This document shows, piece after piece, positions 12,270 to 22,518 of a stretch of 64,000 nucleotides of DNA; within the stretch, counting starts at the first letter, position 1; the number at the start of each line of letters is the position of its first letter. The translations under genes were made by a program, and so were the position numbers. Origin of the DNA: Trema orientale (taxonomy: Eukaryota; Streptophyta; Magnoliopsida; Rosales; Cannabaceae); NCBI GenBank assembly GCA_002914845.1, contig JXTC01000309.1, forward strand, positions 211,368 through 275,367. Reading direction: 5' to 3'. The notes beneath the pieces are model-generated. The model made no database searches. It saw nothing but the letters and a program-made list of their open reading frames with translations, and was not told where the DNA came from.

Positions 12270-14955
12270 ATGAAACACGTTCAAAACCTGAACCGTGTCC
12301 CTCTGTTTCTTCATCACATTATCTTGCTAACCAGTTTGGTTCCATTAAAAAGCAGTTCAATAATATCGCCAAGAACACAAGCTAAAGCTTTGGTCAAATG
12401 GAAGAACAGCTTGTTGCTTCCACCATCTTCTCTGGACTCATGGTCCCTCTCCAAAATCAACCACCTTTGCTCGTGGGAGGGCATTTACTGCGGCGACTCC
12501 ACAGCAGAAGTCTACGGAATACGCCTCTCCCATTCTAATGTGACAGGAACGTTAACCCAGTTCGATTTTTCTCCATTTCTTACTATCACCGTTTTCGACC
12601 TTTACCACAACAACCTCAGCGGGCCGATACCGTCAGCCATAGGTAATCTTTCGAAGCTCACTGGGTTGGACTTGGGAAGTAACAATCTTTACGGAGAAAT
12701 ACCAAAAGAGATAAGCCGGTTAACAGAGCTCGAGTCGCTTTTGTTGGATAACAATAATCTCAACGGTACAGTTCCATCTGAGCTTGGATTTTGCACTAAC
12801 CTCTATTATGTGTACCTCAGTAAGAACAAACTTGGAGGGGAATTGCCTTTATCGCTGTCCAAATTGAGTAACATTATAGGATTGAGCTTAGATGATAATT
12901 TATTTTCTGGTCGCCTTCCTCCTGCTTTGATCTCCAATTGGACTGCTCTCACCAGGTTGCGACTTGAAAAAAACAGCTTCGCTGGGGAAATTCCGCCGGA
13001 AATTGGGCAGCTGACGAGTCTCAGGTACCTTCATCTTTACCAAAATAACTTGTCAGGTTCAATTCCACGGGAAATTGGGCAGCTGACCAGTCTCGTCAAC
13101 CTTTCTCTGTACCAAAATAACTTGTCAGGTTCAATTCCGCCGGAAATTGGGATGTTGACAAATCTCACCGACTTGGATCTCTCCGGAAACCAACTCTCCG
13201 GTCCAATTCCGGCTCCACTCGGGAAACTCACCAATCTCCGGTATTTGCGACTTTTTGGCAACGGTCTCGTTGGAACAGTCCCGAAAGAGATCGAGAATCT
13301 GGGTTTCGTACAACACTTTGATGTCAGCACCAACAAATTGTCAGGAGAGTTGCCGAATATATTCAGTCAGAGCTTGACGTACGTTAGCATTTCAAACAAC
13401 GGCTTCTCCGGAGAACTGCCCCGAAATCTAGGCACCCTTCAAAGTCTGAACACTCTTGACCTTTCGGCTAACTATTTTACAGGGAACATACATAAAGAAC
13501 TTGGTTACTGTAGCGGATTAATGAACCTGAATCTTAGCCATAACGCTCTGTCTGGCGAAATACCCATTAAACTCGGCGACATGTTTTCTCTGGAGACATT
13601 GGATCTCAGCAGCAATTCGATTTCGGGACAAATCCCTTCGAATCTCTTCTACCACAAAACGTTGGAGATACTCAACCTGTCGCATAACCATCTAGAGGGA
13701 GGTATCCCGTCGCCACATTTCGACCAAGTTAGTCATCGATCCTTTGATTTTTCCCACAACAACTTGTCTGGTGCGGTCCCAGAGGCATTCCTGACAATGC
13801 GGGCAGATGCTTTTGCCGAGAACTCTGGGTTGTGCGGAAATGTTTCAGGACTTAATCCATGCAGCGCATTTTCCTTGGAAAAAAAGAAAAGCAGTGAGAA
13901 TCTTCTTATTGGTGTCCTTGTTACCGTTTGTAGCCTGATAGTGTCTGTGATTGTCGTTGTAGNTTGGAAAAGGAGGGTTTGGTACCGTCTATAAGGCAGA
14001 TTTGCCCTCGGGTTTGGTGGTTGCAGTCAAACGGCTCAATATATTAGACTCTCATGACATAATCCCAGACGTAAAGAATCTAAGTTTTCAGAGCGAGATA
14101 CGGACTTTGACAGAAATTCGTCACAGGAACATCATCAAGCTTTATGGGTACTGTTTTTGGAGGGGCTGCATCTACTTGGTGTATGAATACGTAGAGAGAG
14201 GTAGTTTGTCAAGGGTATTGTACGAGTTTGAAAGGAACACGGATCTCGGATGGAAAACAAGACTCAAAATTGTACGAGGATTGGCAGAAGCAATTTCTTA
14301 CTTGCATCACGATTGTTCCCCGCCAATCGTGCACCGTGATGTGTCTTTGAACAACATATTGCTCGACAGAGATTTCGAGCCACTGCTTTCTGACTTCGGC
14401 ACAGCCAGACTTATGAGCCTGGATTCATCGAACTGGACAAACATTGCAGGGTCTTACGGCTACATGGCCCCAGGTAACATTTTTGTTGTGAGAATCATTC
14501 GTTTTGGCTAATTTAGCATTGCTCCATTGAAAGGTGACTCTCTCCTCTAAAAATTTTTGTTGACTTGGTTTTCAATAGAGCTCGCGCAGACAATGAGGGT
14601 CACGGATAAGTGCGATGTGTTTAGCTTTGGAGTGGTGGCATTGGAGATCATGATGGGAAGGCACCCGGGAGAACTGCTGCAATCTCCATTGGCATCACCA
14701 AGAATGTTATCAGAGGATGCACAACTGCTTTTGAAGGATGTCTTAGACCAGCGGCTCTTGCAGCCATCAGGTGAATTAGCAAAAGCGGTGGCAGTGGTGG
14801 TGACATTGGCATTCGCATGTGTGAGTACAAATCCAAGGGCACGACCCAACATGCATTTTGTGGCACAAGAACTATCGGCTCCTACTTTGCCTTACGTGTC
14901 TGAGCCATTCGACCTGATAACCATCGGTATGCTAATTAGAGGAGGCAGCCACTGA
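12270..14955 (+). CDS. LRR receptor-like kinase, copy 2 (MIK2-like), interrupted by one N at 13963
   Basis: Exon 1 starts at 12270 with the same signal peptide, LRRNT cap, LRR array and transmembrane helix as copy 1. After the single N at 13963 the frame changes: the glycine-rich loop [16 protein letters not shown] starts at 13966. Kinase landmarks follow: VAVKRLN (invariant Lys), [12 protein letters not shown] (RD-type catalytic loop), DFGTARL and [10 protein letters not shown]. An intron at 14474-14578 (GT/AG) splits MAPE; exon 2 (14579-14955) gives [20 protein letters not shown] and the C-lobe to TGA. The juxtamembrane part is missing at the N, so the apparent frameshift is an assembly artefact rather than a mutation. 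Kinase residues look intact, so a working membrane receptor kinase is likely. Compared with copy 1 it has one extra 24-residue LRR (about 13069-13140). Confidence 0.88.
13963..13963. other. collapsed assembly gap (single N)
   Basis: The single N sits directly after ...GTCGTTGTAG, the same last bases that precede the 914-N gap in copy 1. The protein jumps from the middle of the membrane helix to the kinase glycine loop and changes frame. A juxtamembrane segment, usually several tens of residues in this family, is therefore absent from the assembly. Confidence 0.9.
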
Positions 14956-15668
14956 TGGATGAAGAATTTTGCAATTGTTTGTGTCTTCTATATGTTTCTA
15001 GTCTTGTTGTATTTGTATCTTTCGGCTCCAAATATGAACTTTGTCGCAAGAATAAATGTTGGCTGTAACTAAAGGTAAACTCGTAGCGATATTCCTCTTA
15101 TATATTAGGACAAATTATATATTATTACAATTTCCTTTTTTCCCCCCAGTGAAAGGTTGATTTTTCGCTATTGGGATTCTGTCTTTGGTCATTCTGAAAT
15201 GTTTCGCTTACGTCTCAAGACTTCGGAAAAATAAAGCATTTAATTAAACAGCTAAGAGTCTTTATCTAAATGCGTACCAAAAGAATTAACAATGAAAAAA
15301 GGGTAAAATTAGGACTATATAAATATCTAGAAAATGAAATTAATCGAAAAGATACTAAATTGGCATATGATCAAAAATTTTGTAACAGTTTTGGTTGAGA
15401 TACATTGTTATATGTAGTTCATGATATATTTAGTACTCACTTTCTCCACTTCCAATACCTTTCCAGTATATTCCTAGCTACATATGGGTATCGCTTAAAT
15501 TTCCACGTACCACCATCGAATTTCTCACAACCCTACATATGCATTATATATGCTCAAATCACGCTCATTGTGAACTTATTAACATTTCAAAGACTTACAC
15601 AAGAAGGGTGCCATAAAAAACTACACACAAATTCATTGAAGTGAAAGGTAAATAACCCAGCGTCAGGG
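14956..15668. other. 3' flank of receptor kinase and 3' flank of CESA4 (convergent genes)
   Basis: This short spacer lies between convergent genes. The first 400 bp belong to the duplication unit. The rest is AT-rich with no coding signal; AATAAA-like motifs are present near 15050 and 15230. Confidence 0.5.
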
Positions 15669-18600
15669 CTAGCACTCCACCCCACATTGTTTGAGAATTG
15701 GTCCAGTTTGCTTAGGCAAGAAAGGATCAATTCGAACCCAAACCAACGAGAAAATCGAAGCCAAAAGAATTGACCAAAGGACAACAATGGTTGGAGTCCT
15801 GTTTTGTCTTCCCATCAAACCTTTTAGGAAGGGGTAGAGATGGAGAATGACCCAGAAGGCAAAAAACAGCTTGCCGAACAGAGGACCCCATGAACCATAA
15901 CCATTGTTAATGGCATCAGAAATTCCAGCTACAACTCCCACCATGTTCAATATTATAAGGGTGGTTGGCGGGATAAGTAGAGTAGTCCATTTGAAGAGGT
16001 ACAGCTCACCAAACTCAGCGTCGTCGGCCGCCTTTGCTGTGACAGTAAAGTTGGTGTCAACTCCTGCCAGGACTTTGAGGAGGCCTTGGAAGACGGCAAA
16101 AAGGTGTGCAGAGACGCCACCAATGACCCAGAATTGCTCATTGCGCCACCAGTCCTCGATGCTAACACCACTCCATCGGAGCTCTAGAACGCCAGTGGCA
16201 ATGATGGAGAGGAAAAGAGCCAAGAACCATATGCTAGCAAGATTATTAAGCTGCAAAGAATGGAATGGAGTTCTGATTAGAGATTGCAAGAGCTAACCTA
16301 TAGCAGAAAGAAGCGAGTTTCAAACTGCTAGATATATATATATATATATAAATATTTGGTTACTTACAGTTGGGATTATAAATTTTCCGGTCAGAAGACA
16401 GACAGCAGGAATAGTGCAGTATGCAAGTAAAGGGATGGAAGTCCAAGGGTAGACAATGGTGTTGATGTAAGCAAGTCTTTCAAGCCATTTTAGTTTTCCC
16501 CCATAGCCATACCACAAGGGGCAGTGACGACTGAGGAAGATTTCGACTGAACCAAGAGCCCATCTCAGAACTTGGTGCAACCGATCTGATAGATTTATAG
16601 GAGCTGATCCCTTGAAAGCTGCTCTTTTAGGCATGCAATACACTGATTTCCATCCCCTACAGTGCATCTTGAAGCCTGTTAGAATATCTTCTGTGACTGA
16701 ACCATAAATCCATCCGATCTGCCAAACCAATTTTATGACCAAAGTGACGTCAGTATATAATTTAACATGATAGTGCAAGAATAAAGGATGTTGGGATTTC
16801 TGTGAAATGCTATCACTTTCTAAAGCTTTATTGTAAAAAGTAAATGGCCCTCACCTCTTTTCCCCATTCAGTTTTCTCCTCATAGCCACAACTTATGACA
16901 TGGATGGCCTCCTTAATAAGAGTGGTGCTATTTGTCCCCTCTGGAAGGCCACCATCTTCCATAAGAGTGGAAGCTATGAAAACAGGCGATTGTCCAAATC
17001 GTTTCTCAAAATTCTTCTGCGACATGAGCGATGATTTCTCCAACTCTTCATAACCCTCAAGCCCTTCTTCAATCTCTTCAAGATCAAACATGGTTCCGCT
17101 CCCTTTTCTCACATAATTCTTTCCCATCATTTTCTTTTTCTTGGAGTACAGTCCCCCCAGTAAGCTTGATAACCCCTTCTTCTTAGACTTTGACTTTGAC
17201 TTCCTTGAACCACCGCAACAGCAGCAGCACCATGAAGGCCAACAATCACATGTCATCTTAGGCCGCTTTTCAGACACTGGCGGATCGTAGCCATACAAGG
17301 CCTGCCTATTGAAGACACATCCAGTACCAACGTACACTGGTCCTTGGATCCCATCAAGACCTTTCATGTTGATCTATAATGAAAGCCATAACCAGACAAT
17401 GAGCTAAATTTGATATAGAAACAGAGTACTCTGTTTCATCTACCAAAAGTATTTGTTAATATCACTTACATCAAAGAAAACAGTGTTTCTATTGGCATAT
17501 CTATCATGACGATCAATACCGTCAAACCTTTGAGGAAATTGAACATAACAGAGCTTCTTTCCCAACTGAGGATCCATTAGAAAGCACATAGCTTCCCTTA
17601 TGGCCTTGCTGTTGTTAAGGTAGTGATCACAATCCAGATTCAACATGAAAGGTGCATTTGTAAGCACAGCGGAAACCCGAACCTGTTGATCAAAAACATT
17701 AACAATACCAAATTATTAAAAGCATTTAATAAGAGAATCGATTTTGATTCTTATTAATGTTTCATGGATGAGATAGGTACTCACCAGAGCATTCATAGCA
17801 CCTGCTTTTTTGTGATGCTGATAGCCGGGGCGTTTCTCACGAGAGATATACACAAGACGCGGCAGCTCCTTACCTTCCACATCTAGTGCACCACCACTTC
17901 CCAGCCAAACCTGCAAAGCATTGTTAACAATGAGTCAATGAAACCATTTACTAATTGTTTTTTTCAACAAGAATATATCCTATCAAGCTGAAGTCATTCT
18001 GGAACTAAACCTTTCATGTACATTTTCTTTGATATCTCTAGCAATCTATATATTATACCAGAATAAAGGTTCAAAACTTAATAAAAACCAATTTTTCAAA
18101 CTAACGTCAATCAGATCAAACCTGAATCATTCCAGGATGATCACGAGAGTTATTCCCAGGCCATGGAGAACCATCCTGCATAACCCACCCATCTTCTGGT
18201 TTCTTCTGAGCCTTAGCCACCAAAGCGTTAATCCTCACCTTGAACTCCTCATATTCTCTCTACAACACCACAAAGAATCAAATCAAATCAAACCCATCAA
18301 ACAAAACAAAATCCTTCACCCATTTAAACCACCAAGCCATTAAAAAACTCAACAAATCTCCACAAAACCCATACCCCCATTTTCCCTTACCTTCATAGCT
18401 CTCCTCTCCTTCACAAAGCTCGGATGAACCTTATCCTTCAAGTAATCAATCTTCTCCGAGAAATAAAACTCTGGAGCTCTGGGGTCAACATTATGCTTCT
18501 TACAAAACGGAACCCACCTCCGAGCGAACTCGGCCGTCTCGGCCAGCGAGTCGAAAAGCAGCATCGAAGCACCATCGTCCGATACGTAACAGCAAACCTT

Positions 18601-20403
18601 CTCAACTGGGTAATCCGCGGCCAAGATCGACAGAACCGTGTTCGCCGTAATGATGGGAGGCTCCTTGAGGGGGTCGACCGTACTGACGAACACGTCGACC
18701 GGAGCCAGCCGGTTCGGCTCGCCCTCGCGCTCGAACCGGATCGAGAGCCGGTCCAAGTAGGTCTCCCGAGTGATGGGGTTCCATTTGGGGAACTGATCTA
18801 GAATCCACGAGAAGGCGAACCAGATCTCGCAGATCACGGAGATCAGCCAGAGCGGGAAAGCGTCCCAGGCCGGAGTCAAGATCCGGAACCGGAAGAAGAA
18901 GCAGAGGATCAGGAGTCGGAGCACGATGACGATGCGGTACGGACTGATCAAGCTCGACGAGATCGGGACTTTTCTCCAGAGGGGTTGTCGAGCTTCGGCC
19001 AATCTGCGAAATTAGGGTTTTCGGCAACTTAATTGTGGCGTTTTTCGAAAATTTGGATTTGAAAGTGGTAAAATTCTGCGTCAGCGGAGACTTACAGGTA
19101 GTCATCTTCATCGTCCTGATTGTCCTTTCCGTCGTCTTTGTTGAGTAGATTACCCCTCCTTTCTTGCCTCACTTTCCATTTCTCTACTCTGTCTTTCCAC
19201 TCATCGTTACTGTAACCTTCTTTATCGCCTTCAAATTCCTTACCAGCAATTACTACGCATCAACAAAAATATAAAATTAAACACAAATTAGTCACTAATT
19301 ATTAATATGTGTAATCATTGTTGTTTTTATTAATAAAAATATATTATTTATTACCACTTCCTGCAACAGATAGAGCTTGAGCGTTCCATTGTTGTTGCAT
19401 TTGATTATTATGGTCACCATCATCCTGCACCAAAAATAACCGATCGACATTGAAATTATTAAACCATTAACACGAAAGAAAAATTATATTTGGTCTTGAA
19501 ATCTATATTATATATATATTCATAAAATAAACATGTTAAAAAAAAAAATTACCGAATTATTGGCGAAGACGTTAATTTTATGATCAGAGTCATCATTGTG
19601 ATTAGTAGTAGTGTTTTTCTGAAATTCGTCGTCGAAATCTTCGCCGTCAAAGCTTTCGTCGTCGTCGCCCGCAACTCTTGGACAACCTGCATGCATGCAG
19701 CAGATACCTTTAATTTATCTACAAACTACAATTAATGAACGCGATTTTGTAACATAACGTTATAGTGACACATTTTTAATTTAATTCTACTAGATCTAGT
19801 TACACTAGTTTGTATTTTTACTATAATGTGAAAATTTATGTAAAACGAGGCCTTAACTATATAGTTTTGTTCAAAAAGAGACTACACGCAAGTAAATTGA
19901 AATTGCAATGCAACGCCGCTACGTAAGTAGGTAGACGAGAGATTGATGATATAAGAGTGCGCATGCATGCAGTATATACGTACCTTTGTGACGCTTATAA
20001 CGAGTGTTGCACTGAGGGCAGCACTGGTTGCCGTCACTCCTTTCGTAGTCGTAACAAGGCCGACAGACGGGGAAGCTGCACACGTGGCAGGCCACGAACA
20101 GCTCTCCGTTTTCTTTGTATCCGATCTCGTCGCCGCAAACTCCACATGTTTTCGACGCCGCAGACTGCCGAGTTGAAGGCTGGTTCATCTGAAACGAGTA
20201 ATAGTTTTGTTTTGGTCTATATGTAGATGTTGGCAATCTTGTTCGTAAGTTTGGAACTTCTTACAAAGATGTAAAAAATGATGCACAATTATGAGAGAGC
20301 AATATGGTTATGAAGGTATACATATACGTACCTTGCCGCCGCTGTCCGAGTCGTTTCGGGTATGAGAACCAGTGGCAAAACCAGCCATGGGGTGTGAAGC
20401 CAT
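15669..20403 (-). CDS. CESA4: cellulose synthase catalytic subunit, secondary wall CESA4/IRX5 type
   Basis: I traced twelve exons on the minus strand: 20403-20332, 20188-19984, 19686-19553, 19424-19355, 19252-19096, 19003-18391, 18259-18122, 17910-17785, 17682-17470, 17373-16855, 16718-16368 and 16250-15669. All introns are GT/AG and the sum is 3180 nt (1059 aa), near the family length. The protein has an N-terminal RING-like zinc finger (CGVCGDEIG...[14 protein letters not shown]), two membrane helices ([17 protein letters not shown]), the catalytic Asp motifs VSTVDP and LDCDHY, the TED motif, QVLRW, a lysine-rich class-specific region ([17 protein letters not shown]) and a C-terminal helix bundle ending [14 protein letters not shown]. 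That tail and the zinc finger match CESA4 rather than CESA7 or CESA8. It polymerises UDP-glucose into beta-1,4-glucan in plasma-membrane rosettes of xylem and fibre cells. No defect was seen. Confidence 0.95.
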
Positions 20404-20618
20404 GGCAAAGCAAAATCAGATGGAGGAGATGCAATCAGGGAGGTAGTGAAGGAAGACAAGAAATTTGATGTTATTATATGTGACAATAAACGAAATAAAA
20501 AATGGAAAAAAGATCTGTGTAGTGTGAGGTGCAAGAGTCGATCTAGTGCTACCAACTGTGAGTTGGGAAGTCGTGAGTTTGATTCTAAGAGACGTTAGCG
20601 ATAGGTAGGAGGGATGGC

Positions 20619-20641
20619 TTTGGTTTGGTTTGGTTTGGTTT
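20619..20641 (-). promoter_or_regulatory. three overlapping ACCAAAC (SMRE-type) sites upstream of CESA4
   Basis: The plus strand reads GGTTTGGTTTGGTTTGGTT here. On the CESA4 strand this gives ACCAAAC three times (20623-20629, 20628-20634, 20633-20639), about 220-236 bp upstream of the ATG. ACC(A/T)A(A/C)(T/C) is the secondary wall MYB-responsive element bound by MYB46/MYB83, which are known direct activators of secondary-wall CESA genes. The match is seen directly; use in this plant is inferred, and a simple CCAAA repeat could match by chance. Confidence 0.5.
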
Positions 20642-20743
20642 TGCTTGCTTCGATTCAAAGGCGTCTATAAGGCTGACGGTGGCTGATGACCTCTCCCTAA
20701 ACAAACAAGAAAATTAATCTTTGCATAATTTTTGCATGAGTGT

Positions 20744-20895
20744 ATAGCTCAGTTGGTCCAAGGTTTAAGGGTTGTGTGTGTGTTTGGGGGGTCAGGGGTT
20801 CAAACCTTGGTAGTGTGTGTGTGTTATTTTCCTTTAATTTGTAGTAAGTGGTGGTCATTAGTTAAGCCTTACTTTTTTAAAAAAAAAAAAAAAAA
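20744..20895 (+). mobile_element. tRNA-derived SINE with target-site duplications
   Basis: A box A promoter (TAGCTCAGTTGG, 20745-20756) is followed 40 bp later by a box B (GGTTCAAACC, 20797-20806), the internal RNA polymerase III promoter of tRNA-derived SINEs. The element ends in an A tract (about 20879-20895). Flanking 13-bp direct repeats (TTTGCATGAGTGT at 20731-20743 and TTTGCATGGGTGT at 20896-20908) differ at one position. The body of about 150 bp is a normal plant SINE length. It lies about 340 bp upstream of the CESA4 start codon, in opposite orientation to that gene. Confidence 0.88.
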
Positions 20896-21030
20896 TTTGC
20901 ATGGGTGTCACATCCACTTTTCTTCACTACCAAACTCTATTTCCTTTTTCCTTTATTTATCCATATATATATATATATGTGTATTATTTCCCTCCAAATT
21001 TTAATTATAAAAGCCTCTTTAGTATCAAAT

Positions 21031-21166
21031 GTTGAAATACATGACTGTAGTATTTCAAAATTTGATGTATTTTGAAATACATGACTGTAGTATATCAAAT
21101 TTTGAAATACATGACTGTAGTACCTTTCAAAACTAAAAAAAAAAGGAAATACGTGACTGTAGTAGT
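21031..21166. repeat. short tandem repeat, GAAATACATGACTGTAGTA unit
   Basis: The core GAAATACATGACTGTAGTA occurs at about 21033, 21073 and 21103, and a variant with ACGTGACTG at about 21145. The linkers are inverted in part (TTTCAAAATTTGA / TCAAATTTTGAAA), so neighbouring units can also pair. No coding sequence. Confidence 0.8.
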
Positions 21167-22518
21167 TTTTTTTCCCCCTATGAACTAGTGATTTGTAAAT
21201 TGGTTCAAGCCGAGTTCAAAATGTAAGATAAAAGATATCAAATTATTAGTCTTTTTGTCACATTTTTGGGCTGTGTGTAATGTCCCCCCTTGGGGGTTGA
21301 ATATACTTATCAGAGTCCGAATGGACCATTTTCATGTTTTGCATCTTGGATTCATGGTTCTTTAAATTGAGTTTGTACTTTGCCCGAGTGGATTGTCATC
21401 TAAATTTTGCAATGTCCAATTAGCTCAAGCTTCTCTTATCCAAAAAACAAATATAAGGCTTCAGTAAATATTCACAGACCATGACGCTCCATCATTCACT
21501 AATCTACAAAATTAATGCTACAAATTCATACGACAAAAATAAGAAAATACATTAAACAAAATGACATTACATGACTTCAGTTCGAGAAATTTTAAGTTCA
21601 TGGCTGTGGTGACCCAGGATCAGTCCTTAGTCCCATTCTGTTCCTAAAGAGCGGATCCGCCCAATACCCAAAACAGGGGAGACCCCACCCAGCGGTATGG
21701 GATACATAACATGCAATCTTTGTCACCTTATTAACTCCTAAAATTTCATGTCTCTTGGTGTTGAGTTGCTAACACATGCTCCTTAGCAGAAATGATTGAT
21801 TTAACAATACACCTTAAACTTTCTTTTCAAGCTGTTTAATTTAAGCTCAATGTTTGGTTGTCACATCATAAATATTTTTGGTAAGCTAGCACTTTTAGCT
21901 CTTTAAGCAATCCTGTCTGTCTCTATTGACTAGGCTTACTTCCTGTTCTCACACGAATCATTATAATCCGAATCGAGAACACACAGCAGTATAGTATAAG
22001 AGAGAAATTACACCTTAGAAAATAAACATTGTGATCCGAGCACTAATAATCATTATAATCTGACTAAATCTAATTACTGACACACTACTACACTGTACTA
22101 GTCTTACTAGTCCTCAAGTTAGGAAGTTATGTTATTATTTAGCAGCAGGACTATTATTGATAGCTTAAATTTGAGAAGAGTTTAGTTCCATACAAATAAA
22201 AAGACCTTTTAAGGCACAATCGATCGGATTGACGAAGTCATTCTCAGAGCCTCATCCTTACTTGGCAAGAAGAGTACTAATAGAAGTTCAAGAGTACTAG
22301 GAAGGAACAAAACTTGCAACGAGCTTCAATTTATCATCTAAATAGATAAACTGCATATGTGACGACGCCCATGAAAATGTAACAAGAAGAACACGAGAGA
22401 AGGACCTTAAAGTCTCAAAAACTCTTTCCATCTACAGCGAAGCCTGCCTTACTCAAGACTGATTATGTATGTCAAATTGACGCTAAATTGCTAATGCTAA
22501 GTTGATGGATGACATGGC
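21167..22518. other. intergenic between CESA4 upstream region and PHR1-like 3' end
   Basis: No gene was recognised. The last few hundred bases are probably 3' UTR of the minus-strand PHR1-like gene. The rest is AT-rich without repeats I could identify. Confidence 0.5.

Larger units (their letters stand above)
11901..15357 (+). repeat. direct segmental duplication, copy 2
   Basis: This is the counterpart of 7078-10137. It includes the same upstream region (GTCACTGAAGTGAAGAACGA just upstream), the same A tract at 12217-12241, the coding sequence and the 3' flank ending AAAAGATACTAA. Small differences include a deletion in the upstream region, a 72-bp LRR difference and scattered substitutions. 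Confidence 0.92.

Noticed and set aside
12270..13994. Copy 2 ending as a 574-aa receptor-like protein without kinase
   Set aside because: The stop arises only from reading through the single N. An intact kinase in another frame begins right after it.
18602..19111. 169-aa minus-strand frame overlapping CESA4 exons 5-6
   Set aside because: It runs through an intron in the wrong frame; the CESA frame is conserved and explains the sequence.
20745..20815. True tRNA gene at the box A/box B motifs
   Set aside because: It cannot fold as a tRNA, has an A tail and is flanked by target duplications, so it is a SINE.
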